DNA from: Tibeticola sediminis | GTDB lineage: Bacteria > Pseudomonadota > Gammaproteobacteria > Burkholderiales > Burkholderiaceae_C | Direction of reading: 5' to 3' | Length of the DNA: 64,000 bases | NCBI RefSeq assembly: GCF_003843835.1 | Contig: NZ_RKQL01000006.1 | Span: forward strand, 62,001-126,000 | Shown: positions 26,235 through 35,186 of the stretch, piece after piece | How the letters are laid out: each line of letters opens with the position of its first letter | Position numbering within the stretch: position 1 is the stretch's first letter | The notes under the pieces: generated by a model | What the model saw: only the letters and a program-made list of their open reading frames with translations | What the model was told of the DNA's origin: nothing | Database searches by the model: none | Translations under genes and position numbers: made by a program

Positions 26235-29063
26235 TCAGAAGGGAAGTTCGAGGTTCTTGAGGTCGCGTCGTGTCTCCACCAGGATCAGCGGCGCGTCATC
26301 CGGGGCCACGGGTGCGGGGCGCTCGCGCGGAACCCGCGGCGGCGCGACTTCGGCGGCGATGGCTTGCTGGGCCGCCGCGACCTTGGCCGCATCGGAATGC
26401 ACCCAAACCAAGCCCGACGCTCGCGCCAAGGCTTCTAGGCTGTCCACAGGCAGCCGATACGGCTCGACCGCAGCCGGTGCTGCGGGCTCGGCCCGAGCGG
26501 CTGCAGCCGCTGGCGCGGGTGCTTCGGCAGGCAGGGCTGCTTGCTGAGCCGGAGCCGGCTCCGCGGGCGCCGCCGCCTGCGGGGCGGGAGTCGACTCTGC
26601 CAGCGCTTCGCTCGGCGCGGGGGCCGCTGGCGCTGTTGCTGGCTGCATCGCGGCGGTCTCGGGGCGGTCGAAATACGAACGACGCCCGCTGGTGCTGGGC
26701 GCGGCTTCGTCCGCCGGGGCGGCCGGTGTTGCGGCTGCTTCCCGGTCGGGAGCTGGTGCAGCTTCGGTCTCGCGTGTGGTGTCGCGGTCGCGGCGTTCGC
26801 GGCGGCCACGCTCGCGCGGGCGGCGATCGCGCGTGCCCTTCGGTTCGACGGAAGTCGTGACGGTTTCTGCGCCCAAGTTCTGCGCCGTCAGCGCTTCGGT
26901 GTCCGGGGTGGTCGATGCAGCCGTCTCGGTGGCCGTGCCAGCCGATTCGGGGCGGGCGGGACGCTCGGCGCGCCCTTCGGGACGGCCTTCAGGCCGCTCG
27001 CGTCGCTGATCGTTGCGCCCGCCGCGCGGTCGCTGCGTCGCGCCGGATGAACCGGTGTTCGGCGCGACGGTCGGCGACGACGACGCGTTCAACTCGGCCT
27101 CGGCGGAGCCGCCCTGGCGGACCGTGGCGCGTTCACCAGCCGCTTCGCCGCCGCGGCGGTTGTCGCGCCGACCCTCGCCTCGATCGTTCCGGCGTCCTGA
27201 GCTTCGCTGCCCATTGTGCCCATTGCCGCGCCCGCCCCGGTTGCTCTCGCCGTTGGTGGTGCGCGATGCGGGCGCGGCAGGGACGGCGCTCGGCTCGGGT
27301 GCGCTGGGTGGGGTGGCAGCGGCCGGAGCGAACAAGGCCTTGATCCAGCCGAAGAAGCCGCCGCTCTTGCCTGGGGCCGTCGTCAGCGGCACGGGTGCAG
27401 CGGCAGGCGCGGTCGCGTCGGGTGCCGCTGCGACCGGGGCCGGGGCGGGGGCCGGAGCGGGCATGTCGGGCAGCACGCCCTTGATCATGGGCGTTTGGCG
27501 GTTCGTCGGCTCTTGCGAGCGGCGGGTGATCGAGGTCGGGTCCTCGACTTCTTCGGCCAGCTTGTAGCTGGGCTCGATGAGGTCGAGCCGCGGGTCGTCG
27601 TGGCGCAGCCGCTCGAGCTTGTAGTTGGGCGTCTCCAACGCTTTGTTGGGCACGACGAGCACGTGGATGCGCTGCTTGAGTTCGATTTTGGCGATCTCGG
27701 TGCGCTTTTCGTTGAGCAGGAAGGAGGCGACATCCACCGGGACTTGGCACAACACCGAGGCAGTGTTGTCCTTCATCGACTCTTCCTGAATGATGCGCAG
27801 GATCTGCAAGGCCGAGCTTTCGGTGTCGCGGATGTGGCCGGCGCCGCCGCAGCGCGGGCACGGAATCGAAGATCCCTCGGACAGCGCGGGCTTGAGGCGC
27901 TGGCGGCTCATTTCGAGCAGGCCAAACTTGCTGATCGAGCCGAACTGCACGCGCGCGCGGTCCTGGCGCAGCGCATCGCGCAGGCGATTTTCGACTTCGC
28001 GGCGGTTCTTGCTTTCCTCCATGTCGATGAAGTCGATCACGATCAGACCGCCGAGGTCACGCAGGCGCATCTGGCGGGCTACCTCATCGGCGGCTTCGAG
28101 GTTGGTGCGCAGCGCCGTTTCCTCGATGTCACCCCCCTTGATGGCGCGGGCCGAGTTGACGTCGATCGCAACCAAGGCTTCGGTGTGGTCGATGACGATC
28201 GCGCCGCCGCTGGGCAGCGCAACGGTGCGCGCGTAGGCCGTCTCGATCTGGTGTTCGATCTGGAAACGCGAGAACAACGGGGCATCGTCGCGATACCGTT
28301 TGACGCGAGCGGCGTACTCGGGCATCACGTGCGACATGAACTGCTGCGCCTGCTCGTAAATGTCGTCGGTGTCGATCAGGATGTCGCCGATGTCCTGATT
28401 GAAATAGTCCCGGATGGCGCGGATGACCAGGCTCGATTCCTGATAGATCAGAAACGGGCCCTTGCTTCCTTTGGCCGCGTTTTCGATCGCCGTCCAGAGT
28501 TTGAGCAGGTAATTCAGATCCCATTGCAGTTCGGCCGCGCTGCGTCCGATGCCCGCGGTACGGGCAATGATGGACATGCCCTTGGGGTATTCGAGCTGGT
28601 CCATCGCCTCCTTGAGCTCGGCGCGGTCCTCGCCCTCGATGCGCCGGCTGACGCCGCCGCCGCGGGGGTTGTTCGGCATCAGGACGACGTAGCGCCCGGC
28701 CAGGGAGATGTACGTCGTCAATGCCGCGCCCTTATTGCCGCGCTCTTCCTTCTCGACCTGGACGATGAGTTCGTCGCCTTCGCGGATCACGTCCTGAATG
28801 CGCGCCTGACTGGGCGCTACGCCGTCGGCGAAGTATTGGCGTGAAATTTCCTTGAAGGGTAGGAAGCCGTGGCGATCCTCCCCGTAGTCGACGAAGCACG
28901 CTTCGAGCGAAGGCTCGACCCGCGTCACGACGGCCTTGTAAATATTGCCCTTGCGCTGCTCGCGCCCTTCGATTTCGATCTCGTAGTCGAGCAGTTTTTG
29001 CCCATCGACGATGGCCAGGCGGCGTTCTTCGGCCTGGGTTGCGTTGATCAACATCCGTTTCAT
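26235..29063 (-). CDS. rne: Ribonuclease E
   Basis: This essential endonuclease starts mRNA decay and matures rRNA and tRNA as the core of the degradosome. The 942-residue protein has the S1 RNA-binding domain near residues 35-120, the catalytic DNase-I-like subdomain with acids in [12 protein letters not shown] and [12 protein letters not shown], and the zinc-link CPRCGG near residue 404. From about residue 530 the tail is low-complexity, rich in Pro, Ala, Arg and Glu, and should be the unstructured scaffold. FFGWIKALF near residue 580 is a candidate amphipathic membrane-anchoring helix. The ATG at 29063 ([10 protein letters not shown]) is the canonical start. Confidence 0.97.
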   Translation of the reverse strand: MKRMLINATQAEERRLAIVDGQKLLDYEIEIEGREQRKGNIYKAVVTRVEPSLEACFVDYGEDRHGFLPFKEISRQYFADGVAPSQARIQDVIREGDELIVQVEKEERGNKGAALTTYISLAGRYVVLMPNNPRGGGVSRRIEGEDRAELKEAMDQLEYPKGMSIIARTAGIGRSAAELQWDLNYLLKLWTAIENAAKGSKGPFLIYQESSLVIRAIRDYFNQDIGDILIDTDDIYEQAQQFMSHVMPEYAARVKRYRDDAPLFSRFQIEHQIETAYARTVALPSGGAIVIDHTEALVAIDVNSARAIKGGDIEETALRTNLEAADEVARQMRLRDLGGLIVIDFIDMEESKNRREVENRLRDALRQDRARVQFGSISKFGLLEMSRQRLKPALSEGSSIPCPRCGGAGHIRDTESSALQILRIIQEESMKDNTASVLCQVPVDVASFLLNEKRTEIAKIELKQRIHVLVVPNKALETPNYKLERLRHDDPRLDLIEPSYKLAEEVEDPTSITRRSQEPTNRQTPMIKGVLPDMPAPAPAPAPVAAAPDATAPAAAPVPLTTAPGKSGGFFGWIKALFAPAAATPPSAPEPSAVPAAPASRTTNGESNRGGRGNGHNGQRSSGRRNDRGEGRRDNRRGGEAAGERATVRQGGSAEAELNASSSPTVAPNTGSSGATQRPRGGRNDQRRERPEGRPEGRAERPARPESAGTATETAASTTPDTEALTAQNLGAETVTTSVEPKGTRDRRPRERGRRERRDRDTTRETEAAPAPDREAAATPAAPADEAAPSTSGRRSYFDRPETAAMQPATAPAAPAPSEALAESTPAPQAAAPAEPAPAQQAALPAEAPAPAAAAARAEPAAPAAVEPYRLPVDSLEALARASGLVWVHSDAAKVAAAQQAIAAEVAPPRVPRERPAPVAPDDAPLILVETRRDLKNLELPF

Positions 29064-29593
29064 CGCGGAACCTCAAAAATGAAAGTACCTGCCCTCGCGG
29101 GGCACACGATGCCGGAGTCGAAACCGGGAAACCTGGAGAAAACCGTTGCCGCAGGCGGCCGCGACGGAGAGAGCCTCAGCTCCTCTGTGGGCGTGGGGGG
29201 GCGTGGATGAGGGCGAGGGTGCGGGCGCGGCCTTCAGGCAGCGGCGACTCGACGAAGGCGTCAGCCAACGAGGGGCGGCTGCAAACGGCCGATGCCATGT
29301 GCTGCGCGGGCATCGGCAGCCAGCGCCAGAACATCAGCATCGTCAGGAACCACACGGCATGTCTCGCTTTTGATCCGTTCGCGCACGGCTTGGGCGCGCG
29401 AATCTCGGGTATTCGTTCAGGGTTTCAGGTGTCGGCTCTAGCCCAGGTCATGGCGTGCCACTGTCGGCTCGAGCCTTCAGTCTGCGCGGCATGGTTTCAG
29501 GCGGCATCGACCTACCGGCGTCGGGATTGAAGTCGAATAAACTCCCCGCTTTCGGGGCGTATTTCCATCGAACTTAACCACTTTCCGACGACC
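29064..29593. other. 530 bp divergent gap between rne and rluC
   Basis: No convincing gene is seen here. The gap must hold the rne and rluC promoters. RNase E genes in other proteobacteria have long autoregulatory 5' leaders, and this gap is long enough for one. A compact hairpin, CCCCGCTTTCGGGG near 29548-29561, is the clearest structure. The short open frames do not resemble any protein. Confidence 0.5.
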
Positions 29594-30613
29594 GTGAGCC
29601 GCATTATAGGGCCCGAGGGGCAGCCGCAGGTGCCGGACGCGGCTCGGGTGTGTCACCTCACGGTCGATGAGTCGGGCGTCGGGCAACGACTCGACAACTA
29701 TTTGCTGCGGCAACTCAAAGGGGTGCCCAAGACCCATGTGTACCGCATCATTCGCAGTGGCGAGGTGCGGGTCAACAAGGCGCGCGCGCAGGCCGACACC
29801 CGGCTGCAGTGTGGCGACCTCGTTCGGGTGCCGCCGGTCCGAGTGGCCCAGGCTGCGCCTGCGGCTCTGCGACCCGCACCCCCGCGCGACTTCGAAATTC
29901 TCTACGAAGACGAGGCCTTGCTGGCGATCCACAAGCCTGCGGGCGTCGCCGTGCATGGCGGTTCGGGGGTGAGTTACGGCGTGATCGAGCAACTCCGGCA
30001 GGCCCGGCCCGAGGCGCGGTTTCTCGAACTCGTCCATCGGCTCGATCGCGAAACCAGCGGCATTTTGCTCGTAGCGCGGCGGCGCAGTGCCTTGACGCGG
30101 CTGCAGGAACAGTTCCGTAGCCGCCAGACGGGTAAGACCTATCTGGCGTGGGTGCTGGGCGAATGGCCGCAGCGGCTCAAAGTGCTGGATGCACCGCTCA
30201 AGCGGTATTTGGTGGCTGCGGGTTCCGCGGGTGCGACGGCTGGATCGGAGGGTGAGCGTCGGGTTCGGGTGGCTACCCGCGACGACCCGGATGCGCAGGC
30301 CGCGCTCTCGCTCGTGCGGGTGCGCGAGCGCGCACCCGGTTTCACCTGGCTCGAGGTCACGATCAAAACCGGGCGCACCCATCAGATCCGTGTGCACCTG
30401 GCGTCGGCGGGCTACCCGATTGCCGGGGATGATAAATATGGCGACTTTGATCGGAACAAGGCTTTGACACGCAGTGGCTTGCGGCGGATGGCCCTGCACG
30501 CGTGGAAGCTGGAGTTTGACCATCCGACGACCGGCGCGCGCATGGCGCTCGAGGCCGCGCCGCCGCCGGATCTCGAGGAGTTTTGGAACCATGTCCGCAA
30601 CCGCTCGGTTTGA
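29594..30613 (+). CDS. rluC: 23S rRNA pseudouridine synthase, RluC-like
   Basis: This enzyme of the RluA/RluC/RluD family isomerises uridines in 23S rRNA (RluC: positions 955, 2504, 2580). The 339-residue protein has an N-terminal S4 domain (QRLDNYLLRQLKGVPKTHVYR), then the catalytic domain with the aspartate in LVHRLDRETSGILLVA near residue 150, and GRTHQIRVHLASAGYPI towards the end. It begins at GTG 29594; an in-frame ATG is not available before the S4 domain. Lying divergent from rne is typical for RluC. It overlaps the HAD phosphatase gene by 23 bases. Confidence 0.94.
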   Translation: MSRIIGPEGQPQVPDAARVCHLTVDESGVGQRLDNYLLRQLKGVPKTHVYRIIRSGEVRVNKARAQADTRLQCGDLVRVPPVRVAQAAPAALRPAPPRDFEILYEDEALLAIHKPAGVAVHGGSGVSYGVIEQLRQARPEARFLELVHRLDRETSGILLVARRRSALTRLQEQFRSRQTGKTYLAWVLGEWPQRLKVLDAPLKRYLVAAGSAGATAGSEGERRVRVATRDDPDAQAALSLVRVRERAPGFTWLEVTIKTGRTHQIRVHLASAGYPIAGDDKYGDFDRNKALTRSGLRRMALHAWKLEFDHPTTGARMALEAAPPPDLEEFWNHVRNRSV

Positions 30614-31253
30614 TCTCATCGTCTTTGACTGGGACGGCACGCTGTTCGATTCAACGGCGCTCATCGTGCGCTGCATCCGGCAGGCGGTCGAAGACGTCGG
30701 CGGGACCGTGCCCGATGAAGCCGAGGCGAGTTGGGTGATCGGCCTCGGCCTGGCCGAGGCCATGCGCCGGGCGGCGCCGGATGTGGCGCAGGAGCGTCTG
30801 CCGGATCTGGTGGCCCGCTACCGCCACCATTATTTCGCTGCCCAACACGAGATCGCCCTGTTCGACGGCGTTCGGGCCTTGGTCGAAGAGCTCCAGCGTG
30901 CCGGTCGCACCCTCGCGGTGGCGACCGGCAAAAGCCGGCGGGGTCTGGATGAAGCGCTGAACCACAGCGGCCTGCGCCCGTATTTCTCGGCGACGCGGAC
31001 TGCCGAGGAGACGGCGGGCAAGCCGCATCCCCAGATGCTCTTCGAACTCATGGAGGAGCTTGGCTCCGACCCAGACCGCACGCTCATGATTGGGGACACC
31101 ACCCACGACCTGGAGATGGCGCGCAACGCCGGCTGTCCGGCGGTGGGTGTCGCGTATGGGGCGCACGATCCCGCGCTGTTGCAGCCCTTGCAGCCACTGT
31201 ATGTGGCGCCTACGGTCCCTGATCTTCAGCGCTGGCTGCGCGAACGAGGCTGA
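30591..31253 (+). CDS. HAD-IA family hydrolase (phosphoglycolate-phosphatase-like)
   Basis: This 220-residue haloacid-dehalogenase-superfamily phosphatase has motif I IVFDWDGTLFDSTA near the start, motif II in VATGKS, and motifs III/IV in GKPHPQMLFELMEELG and MIGDTTHDLEMARNAG. The cap domain between residues 20 and 85 is the helical IA type. Its start lies within the end of rluC, so the two are translationally coupled, an arrangement common in Burkholderiales. Phosphoglycolate or another small phosphoester is the probable substrate, but this is not readable from sequence. Confidence 0.92.
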   Translation: MSATARFDLIVFDWDGTLFDSTALIVRCIRQAVEDVGGTVPDEAEASWVIGLGLAEAMRRAAPDVAQERLPDLVARYRHHYFAAQHEIALFDGVRALVEELQRAGRTLAVATGKSRRGLDEALNHSGLRPYFSATRTAEETAGKPHPQMLFELMEELGSDPDRTLMIGDTTHDLEMARNAGCPAVGVAYGAHDPALLQPLQPLYVAPTVPDLQRWLRERG

Positions 31254-31257
31254 GTGC

Positions 31258-31644
31258 ATGGCGCCCGTCGATCAGCCCGTGGCTTTGTGTGCCAGCTCGG
31301 ATTTGCTGGAGGGCGGCGACGCCGTGCCGTTCGAGGTTCGTTGGCGCGCAGAGCCGTGTCGGGCGTTTGCCGTGCGCTGGCGCGGCCGTGTCCATGCCTA
31401 CCTGAATCGGTGCAGCCACCTGCCGATGGAGATGGACTTTCAGCCGAACCGGTTTTTCGACTCCAGTGGACAATGGCTGATCTGTGCCACGCATGGTGCC
31501 ACGTACCGGCCCGATACGGGTGCTTGCGCCGCAGGACCCTGCCGAGGCCCGCTGACCGCGATTACGGTCGAAGAGGTCGCCGGCACGGTGTTTTGGCGGC
31601 CCTCGAAAGACATACAGCCCGAGCCGACTTTTGATGACCTTTGA
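31258..31644 (+). CDS. Rieske [2Fe-2S] domain protein
   Basis: This 128-residue single-domain Rieske ferredoxin has cluster ligands in RCSHLPMEM (CxH) and ICATHGATY (CxxH), with the normal spacing. There is no signal peptide or oxygenase domain, so it is a cytoplasmic electron carrier. It starts four bases after the HAD gene and ends 12 bases before the S49 protease gene, within one probable operon. The rluC-HAD-Rieske-SppA order recurs in related bacteria, but the partner of the Rieske protein is unknown. Confidence 0.92.
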   Translation: MAPVDQPVALCASSDLLEGGDAVPFEVRWRAEPCRAFAVRWRGRVHAYLNRCSHLPMEMDFQPNRFFDSSGQWLICATHGATYRPDTGACAAGPCRGPLTAITVEEVAGTVFWRPSKDIQPEPTFDDL

Positions 31645-31656
31645 CGATCGATCTCC

Positions 31657-32664
31657 ATGAATTCAAACGATGCTGAGCGTCCGGTCGCGACGCCCGAAGA
31701 CGCGACTTCTGCTGTCTCTGCGGCCTCCGACGCCGCCGCGGCGGGCTGGGAGCGCCAGACGCTGGAGCGGTTGGCGTTTGCGGCCCTCGAGGAGCAGCGA
31801 GCCGCGCGTCGCTGGCGCACGGCCGTTCGCCTCGGGTGGCTGCTGTTTTTCGTCGCCCTGGCCTGGATGTTTTACTCGAATGGGGCGGTCCCCAAGGAGC
31901 CGTCGACCGCGCACACCGCAGTGGTCGAGATCAAGGGCGAAATCACCTCCGACGGCGAGGCGAGCGCGGCCCAGGTGGTTGCCGCGATGCGCGACGCGCT
32001 CGAAGATTCGGGTTCGCGCGCGCTGGTGCTGCTGATCAATTCGCCCGGCGGCAGCCCCGTGCAGGCGGGCATCATCAACGACGAGATCGCGCGGCTGCGT
32101 GCCCAGCACGGCAAGCCGATTTATGCGGTCGTGGAAGAGTCTTGCGCCTCTGCCGCGTATTACATCGCGGCAGCGACCGACCGGATTTATGTGGACAAGG
32201 CCAGCATCGTTGGCAGCATCGGCGTCCTCATGGATGGCTTTGGCTTTACCGGCTTGATGGACAAGCTGGGCATCGAGCGACGGCTGCTGACGGCGGGAAA
32301 GAACAAAGGTTTCCTGGATCCGTTCAGTCCGCAAACCGAGGCCCAGCGCGCCCACGCGCAAACGATGCTCGACCAGATTCATGCGCAATTCATCGCAGCC
32401 GTGAAAAAAGGGCGCGGGGATCGGCTCAAGGAGCATCCCGACATGTTCAGCGGGCTGTTTTGGACCGGCCAGCAGTCGATCGAATTGGGTCTGGCCGATG
32501 CATACGGAACGCTCGACTCCGTCGCCCGCGATGTGGTTCACGCGGAAGACATCGTCGATTACACCCGCCGCGAAAACGTCGCCGAGCGGCTCGTCAAGCG
32601 ATTTGGCGCCGCGGTGGGTGAGGGCGCGGCTCGGGCGCTTCGGACGGCACCCCCGCTGCGCTGA
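31657..32664 (+). CDS. sppA: S49 family signal peptide peptidase, SppA-like
   Basis: This 335-residue membrane protease degrades cleaved signal peptides. A single transmembrane helix (about residues 68-86, LGWLLFFVALAWMFY) follows a cytoplasmic N-tail. The S49 domain has INSPGGSPVQAG, the catalytic serine in ESCASAAYYIA (about residue 168), and the lysine of the Ser-Lys dyad in LTAGKNKGF near residue 215. It is the short, one-domain form rather than the 618-residue E. coli type. It is last in the rluC-HAD-Rieske run and converges with a methyltransferase gene. Confidence 0.92.
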   Translation: MNSNDAERPVATPEDATSAVSAASDAAAAGWERQTLERLAFAALEEQRAARRWRTAVRLGWLLFFVALAWMFYSNGAVPKEPSTAHTAVVEIKGEITSDGEASAAQVVAAMRDALEDSGSRALVLLINSPGGSPVQAGIINDEIARLRAQHGKPIYAVVEESCASAAYYIAAATDRIYVDKASIVGSIGVLMDGFGFTGLMDKLGIERRLLTAGKNKGFLDPFSPQTEAQRAHAQTMLDQIHAQFIAAVKKGRGDRLKEHPDMFSGLFWTGQQSIELGLADAYGTLDSVARDVVHAEDIVDYTRRENVAERLVKRFGAAVGEGAARALRTAPPLR

Positions 32665-32677
32665 CGAGCCGACCGAG

Positions 32678-33505
32678 CTATCGCCCGATCGCAAACACCG
32701 CGGGCCATTCGGCTGCGACGGCGTCGATCGCCATCGTTCGCCACGCGCTGACCGGCTGGCTGATGATCCGGCCACCCGGCAGCGTGACGCCCCAGGCCAC
32801 GGCCAGCAGGGTTTGGGGAGCCAGCGTTTGCACCAAGGCCTGCAGCAGGGCGCGGTTGCGATAGGGTGTTTCGATGAACAACTGGGTTTGTCCGGTCTTG
32901 ATCGCGTAGGCCTCGAGGGCGCGGATGCGCTGCACCCGTTCATCGGGGTTTTGCGGGAGATAACCGATGAAGGCGAAGTTTTGCCCGTTGAGCCCGCTGG
33001 CCGCCAGCGCCAGGACTGGCGAGACGGGACCCACGAGCGGAATGACGGGCAGGCCCAGACGGTGCGCGGCGCGGACGACCGCACTGCCGGGATCGGCGAT
33101 GCCGGGCATGCCGGCTTCGCTGAGCAGTCCCATGTCGGCGCCGGCCCGCGCCGCCTCCAAGAGGCCTGCCGCGTCGTATTCGGCGCCAGCAGCGCCAGAA
33201 TGATCCCCTTTCTTGTGGGCCAGGCGCGGTAACTCGGTGATGTGCTGCGCTTGCAGGGGGGCGGCCAGCGGCACGATGGCCGAGATGCGCTTCAGATAGG
33301 CCCGAGCCGAACGCGCGTTTTCGCAGATCCAGTGCGTGATCTGCGCGGCAGCCGCCAGGGTGCCGGAGGGCAGGGAGTCTTCGAGCCGGGTGGGTTCCGC
33401 ACAGCCATGGTCGAGCGGAGCCGGTACCAGGAACAGCCGTCCGAGCCGGGGTGCGGCGGGCTGGCCCACTGCATCGGACAACGACGTTTTCGAGGGCTGG
33501 GTCAT
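32678..33505 (-). CDS. Tetrapyrrole-methylase-family SAM-dependent methyltransferase (RsmI-related)
   Basis: This 275-residue protein has the tetrapyrrole methylase fold of RsmI (16S rRNA cytidine-1402 ribose methylase): GLLSEAGMPGIADPGSAVV near residue 125, PLVGPVSPVLALAASGLNG and FIGYLPQN. It is the shorter branch often placed next to maf, distinct from canonical RsmI in its first 50 residues. The frame stays open upstream, but the ATG at 33505 (MTQPSKTS) overlaps the Maf stop by four bases and is preferred. Substrate inferred to be RNA. Confidence 0.85.
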   Translation of the reverse strand: MTQPSKTSLSDAVGQPAAPRLGRLFLVPAPLDHGCAEPTRLEDSLPSGTLAAAAQITHWICENARSARAYLKRISAIVPLAAPLQAQHITELPRLAHKKGDHSGAAGAEYDAAGLLEAARAGADMGLLSEAGMPGIADPGSAVVRAAHRLGLPVIPLVGPVSPVLALAASGLNGQNFAFIGYLPQNPDERVQRIRALEAYAIKTGQTQLFIETPYRNRALLQALVQTLAPQTLLAVAWGVTLPGGRIISQPVSAWRTMAIDAVAAEWPAVFAIGR

Positions 33506-34119
33506 GGCAGCTGCAGCCCGGCGGCTCGCAAGAGTCGGCAGGTTCGGATCAGCGGCAGCCCGACGAGCGCCGTCGGGTCGTCGCTTTCGATGCAGTCGAG
33601 CAAGGCGATACCGAGCCCCTCGCTGCGCGCGCTTCCGGCGCAGTCGTAGGCGGGCTCGGCGGCGAGATAGCGCTCGATCGCCTCGTCGTCGAGCCCATCT
33701 GCCTGCGCGCGAAAGCGAACCCGAACCTCCGCGCACTCGGTTTGCGCAAAATCGGCTTCGATGCAGACCACCGCGACGGCGGTGTGAAAGTGGACCCACT
33801 GGCCGCGCATCCGCTGCAACTGGGCGCGGGCGCGCTCGTGTGTGCCAGGTTTGCCCAAGGACTCGCCATGCAGATCGGCCACTTGGTCAGAGCCGATGAC
33901 GATCGCTCGAGGATGGCGCTGGGCCACCGCCTGGGCCTTGGCCAGCGCGAGGCGGGCGGCCAAGCGGGCTGGGGTTTCGCCGGGCAGGGGGCTCTCATCG
34001 ACCTCGGGAGCGGTGACTTCGAAGGGGATCTGCAAGCGTTCAAGCAAGGCGCGGCGATAGACCGAGGTCGAGCCGAGGATCAGCGGGCGGCGCGCAGGGG
34101 CTTGTTGGGGGACGTGCAT
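33502..34119 (-). CDS. Maf family nucleotide pyrophosphatase, YceF-like
   Basis: This 205-residue house-cleaning nucleotide diphosphatase starts LILGSTSVYRRALLERLQ, has the catalytic/metal region EVDESPLPGETP and the aspartate in IVIGSDQVADL, and ends with the GIALLDCIESDDPTALVGLPL block of the YceF subfamily, which prefers modified nucleotides such as 7-methyl-GTP. It overlaps the downstream methyltransferase gene by four bases. It diverges from yceD, exactly as in E. coli where yceF faces yceD-rpmF. Confidence 0.93.
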   Translation of the reverse strand: MHVPQQAPARRPLILGSTSVYRRALLERLQIPFEVTAPEVDESPLPGETPARLAARLALAKAQAVAQRHPRAIVIGSDQVADLHGESLGKPGTHERARAQLQRMRGQWVHFHTAVAVVCIEADFAQTECAEVRVRFRAQADGLDDEAIERYLAAEPAYDCAGSARSEGLGIALLDCIESDDPTALVGLPLIRTCRLLRAAGLQLP

Positions 34120-34144
34120 GCGGCGATTCTCTTACACTCGCGCC

Positions 34145-34699
34145 ATGAAGCCGATCTTCAATCTCAAGCGAGTCGACATTGACGCCTTTGCCCGGCGCGG
34201 CGGCACGTTCGAGATCGTGGAGCCCCTCTCAGGCTTTGCGCGTGTGGTCGCCGATGCGGTGGGGGGCGTCGAAGGCTTGTCGGTGCAGGCGCGCGGGCTC
34301 GGTGAGGCGCGGCCGCAACTGGGGGGCGGGCCGCAGATCTGGTTGCATCTGCAGCTGCAGGCGGTGGTGCCCTTGCTTTGCCAGCGTTGTCTCGGTCGGG
34401 TCGAGATCCCGGTCGAGGTGGACCGGTGGTTCCGCTTTGCGGCCGACGAATCGATCGCCGAGCGGCTCGATGACGAGGTCGAGGAGGATGTCCTGGTGCT
34501 GTCGAAGGACTTTGACCTCCATGCGCTGATCGAAGACGAGTTGTTGTTGGCACTGCCGATCGTGCCCAAGCACGAGCAATGCCCGGTCGATGTTCCTTTC
34601 GCCGTGGTCGATCCAGACTTCGAGGCGGCGCAGGCCGAGCGGGCGCGGCCCTTCGATGTGCTGGCTCAGTGGACGGCGGGGAAAAAGGGGCGGGATTGA
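34145..34699 (+). CDS. yceD: DUF177 / YceD family protein (23S rRNA accumulation protein)
   Basis: This 184-residue cytoplasmic protein has the conserved cysteine pair LCQRCLGRVEIPV near residue 80 and the acidic VEEDVLVLSKDFDLHALIEDELLLALP block of DUF177. The family is linked to 23S rRNA accumulation and always lies before rpmF. The ATG lies 25 bases from the divergent Maf start. It opens the rpmF-plsX-fab cluster. Confidence 0.92.
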   Translation: MKPIFNLKRVDIDAFARRGGTFEIVEPLSGFARVVADAVGGVEGLSVQARGLGEARPQLGGGPQIWLHLQLQAVVPLLCQRCLGRVEIPVEVDRWFRFAADESIAERLDDEVEEDVLVLSKDFDLHALIEDELLLALPIVPKHEQCPVDVPFAVVDPDFEAAQAERARPFDVLAQWTAGKKGRD

Positions 34700-34752
34700 C
34701 CGGGGCTGTGCGGCTCGGGCGCCATGCGGGCCGCCACGTGGCACTGCTGCGG

Positions 34753-34758
34753 TATAAT
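34753..34758 (+). promoter_or_regulatory. Candidate -10 box for rpmF
   Basis: TATAAT occurs 147 bases before the rpmF ATG, within the 205 bp gap after yceD. No good -35 is found 17 bases upstream, so the match may depend on an activator. The rest of the gap would be an rpmF leader. A sequence GACCTAGGTTTGAGACG follows without obvious pairing. Confidence 0.45.
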
Positions 34759-34904
34759 GAAAGGCTGTCTCGACCTAGGTTTGAGACGTTCGACGCAGGG
34801 GTCGGAAACCCTTATGCCTTTGGGCGGTTCCCCAGCCGGCAGGTGTCCTTTGGATTGCTCCCTGCATTCCGTGATTTTTCTCCATTCGACTCAAAGGAGC
34901 CAAC

Positions 34905-35087
34905 ATGGCTGTCCAGCAAAACAAGAAATCGCCGTCCAAGCGCGGCATGCACCGTTCGCACAACGCGTTGACGGTGCCCGGTATTGCGATCGAGCCGACC
35001 ACCGGCGAGGTGCATCTGCGCCACCACATCACGCCCAACGGTTTCTACCGGGGCCGCCAGGTGATCAAGCCGAAATCCGAAGCCTGA
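34905..35087 (+). CDS. rpmF: 50S ribosomal protein L32
   Basis: This 60-residue ribosomal protein starts [19 protein letters not shown], the canonical L32 N-terminus. The C-terminal half ([15 protein letters not shown]) lacks the zinc-binding cysteines, so this is the cysteine-free form common in Proteobacteria. AAAGGAG precedes the ATG. Its place between yceD and plsX is the conserved order. Confidence 0.97.
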   Translation: MAVQQNKKSPSKRGMHRSHNALTVPGIAIEPTTGEVHLRHHITPNGFYRGRQVIKPKSEA

Positions 35088-35104
35088 GCCGTTGGCGCAG
35101 GACG

Positions 35105-35140
35105 AGGCCCGTTGCTACGCAGGTAGCTCGGGCCTTTTTC
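35105..35140 (+). terminator. Rho-independent terminator or attenuator after rpmF
   Basis: AGGCCCG at 35105-35111 pairs with CGGGCCT at 35129-35135 and a five-T run follows. It lies 18 bases after the rpmF stop and only about 47 bases before the plsX ATG, too little for a normal separate promoter, so partial read-through into plsX is likely. Confidence 0.75.
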
Positions 35141-35186
35141 TTTGTCGGGCGCGACGCCGCGACACACCACCTCTGGCCCATCCGCA

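Noticed and set aside
26540-27500. Repeat array in the 3' half of rne, considered as a tandem repeat or CRISPR-like feature
   Set aside because: Irregular Ala/Pro/Arg-rich coding of the disordered RNase E tail explains it; there are no regular units or spacers.
27216-28844. 540-codon open frame on the + strand within rne
   Set aside because: It is antisense to a clearly real RNase E, with His/Asp/Arg-rich nonsense composition typical of shadows.
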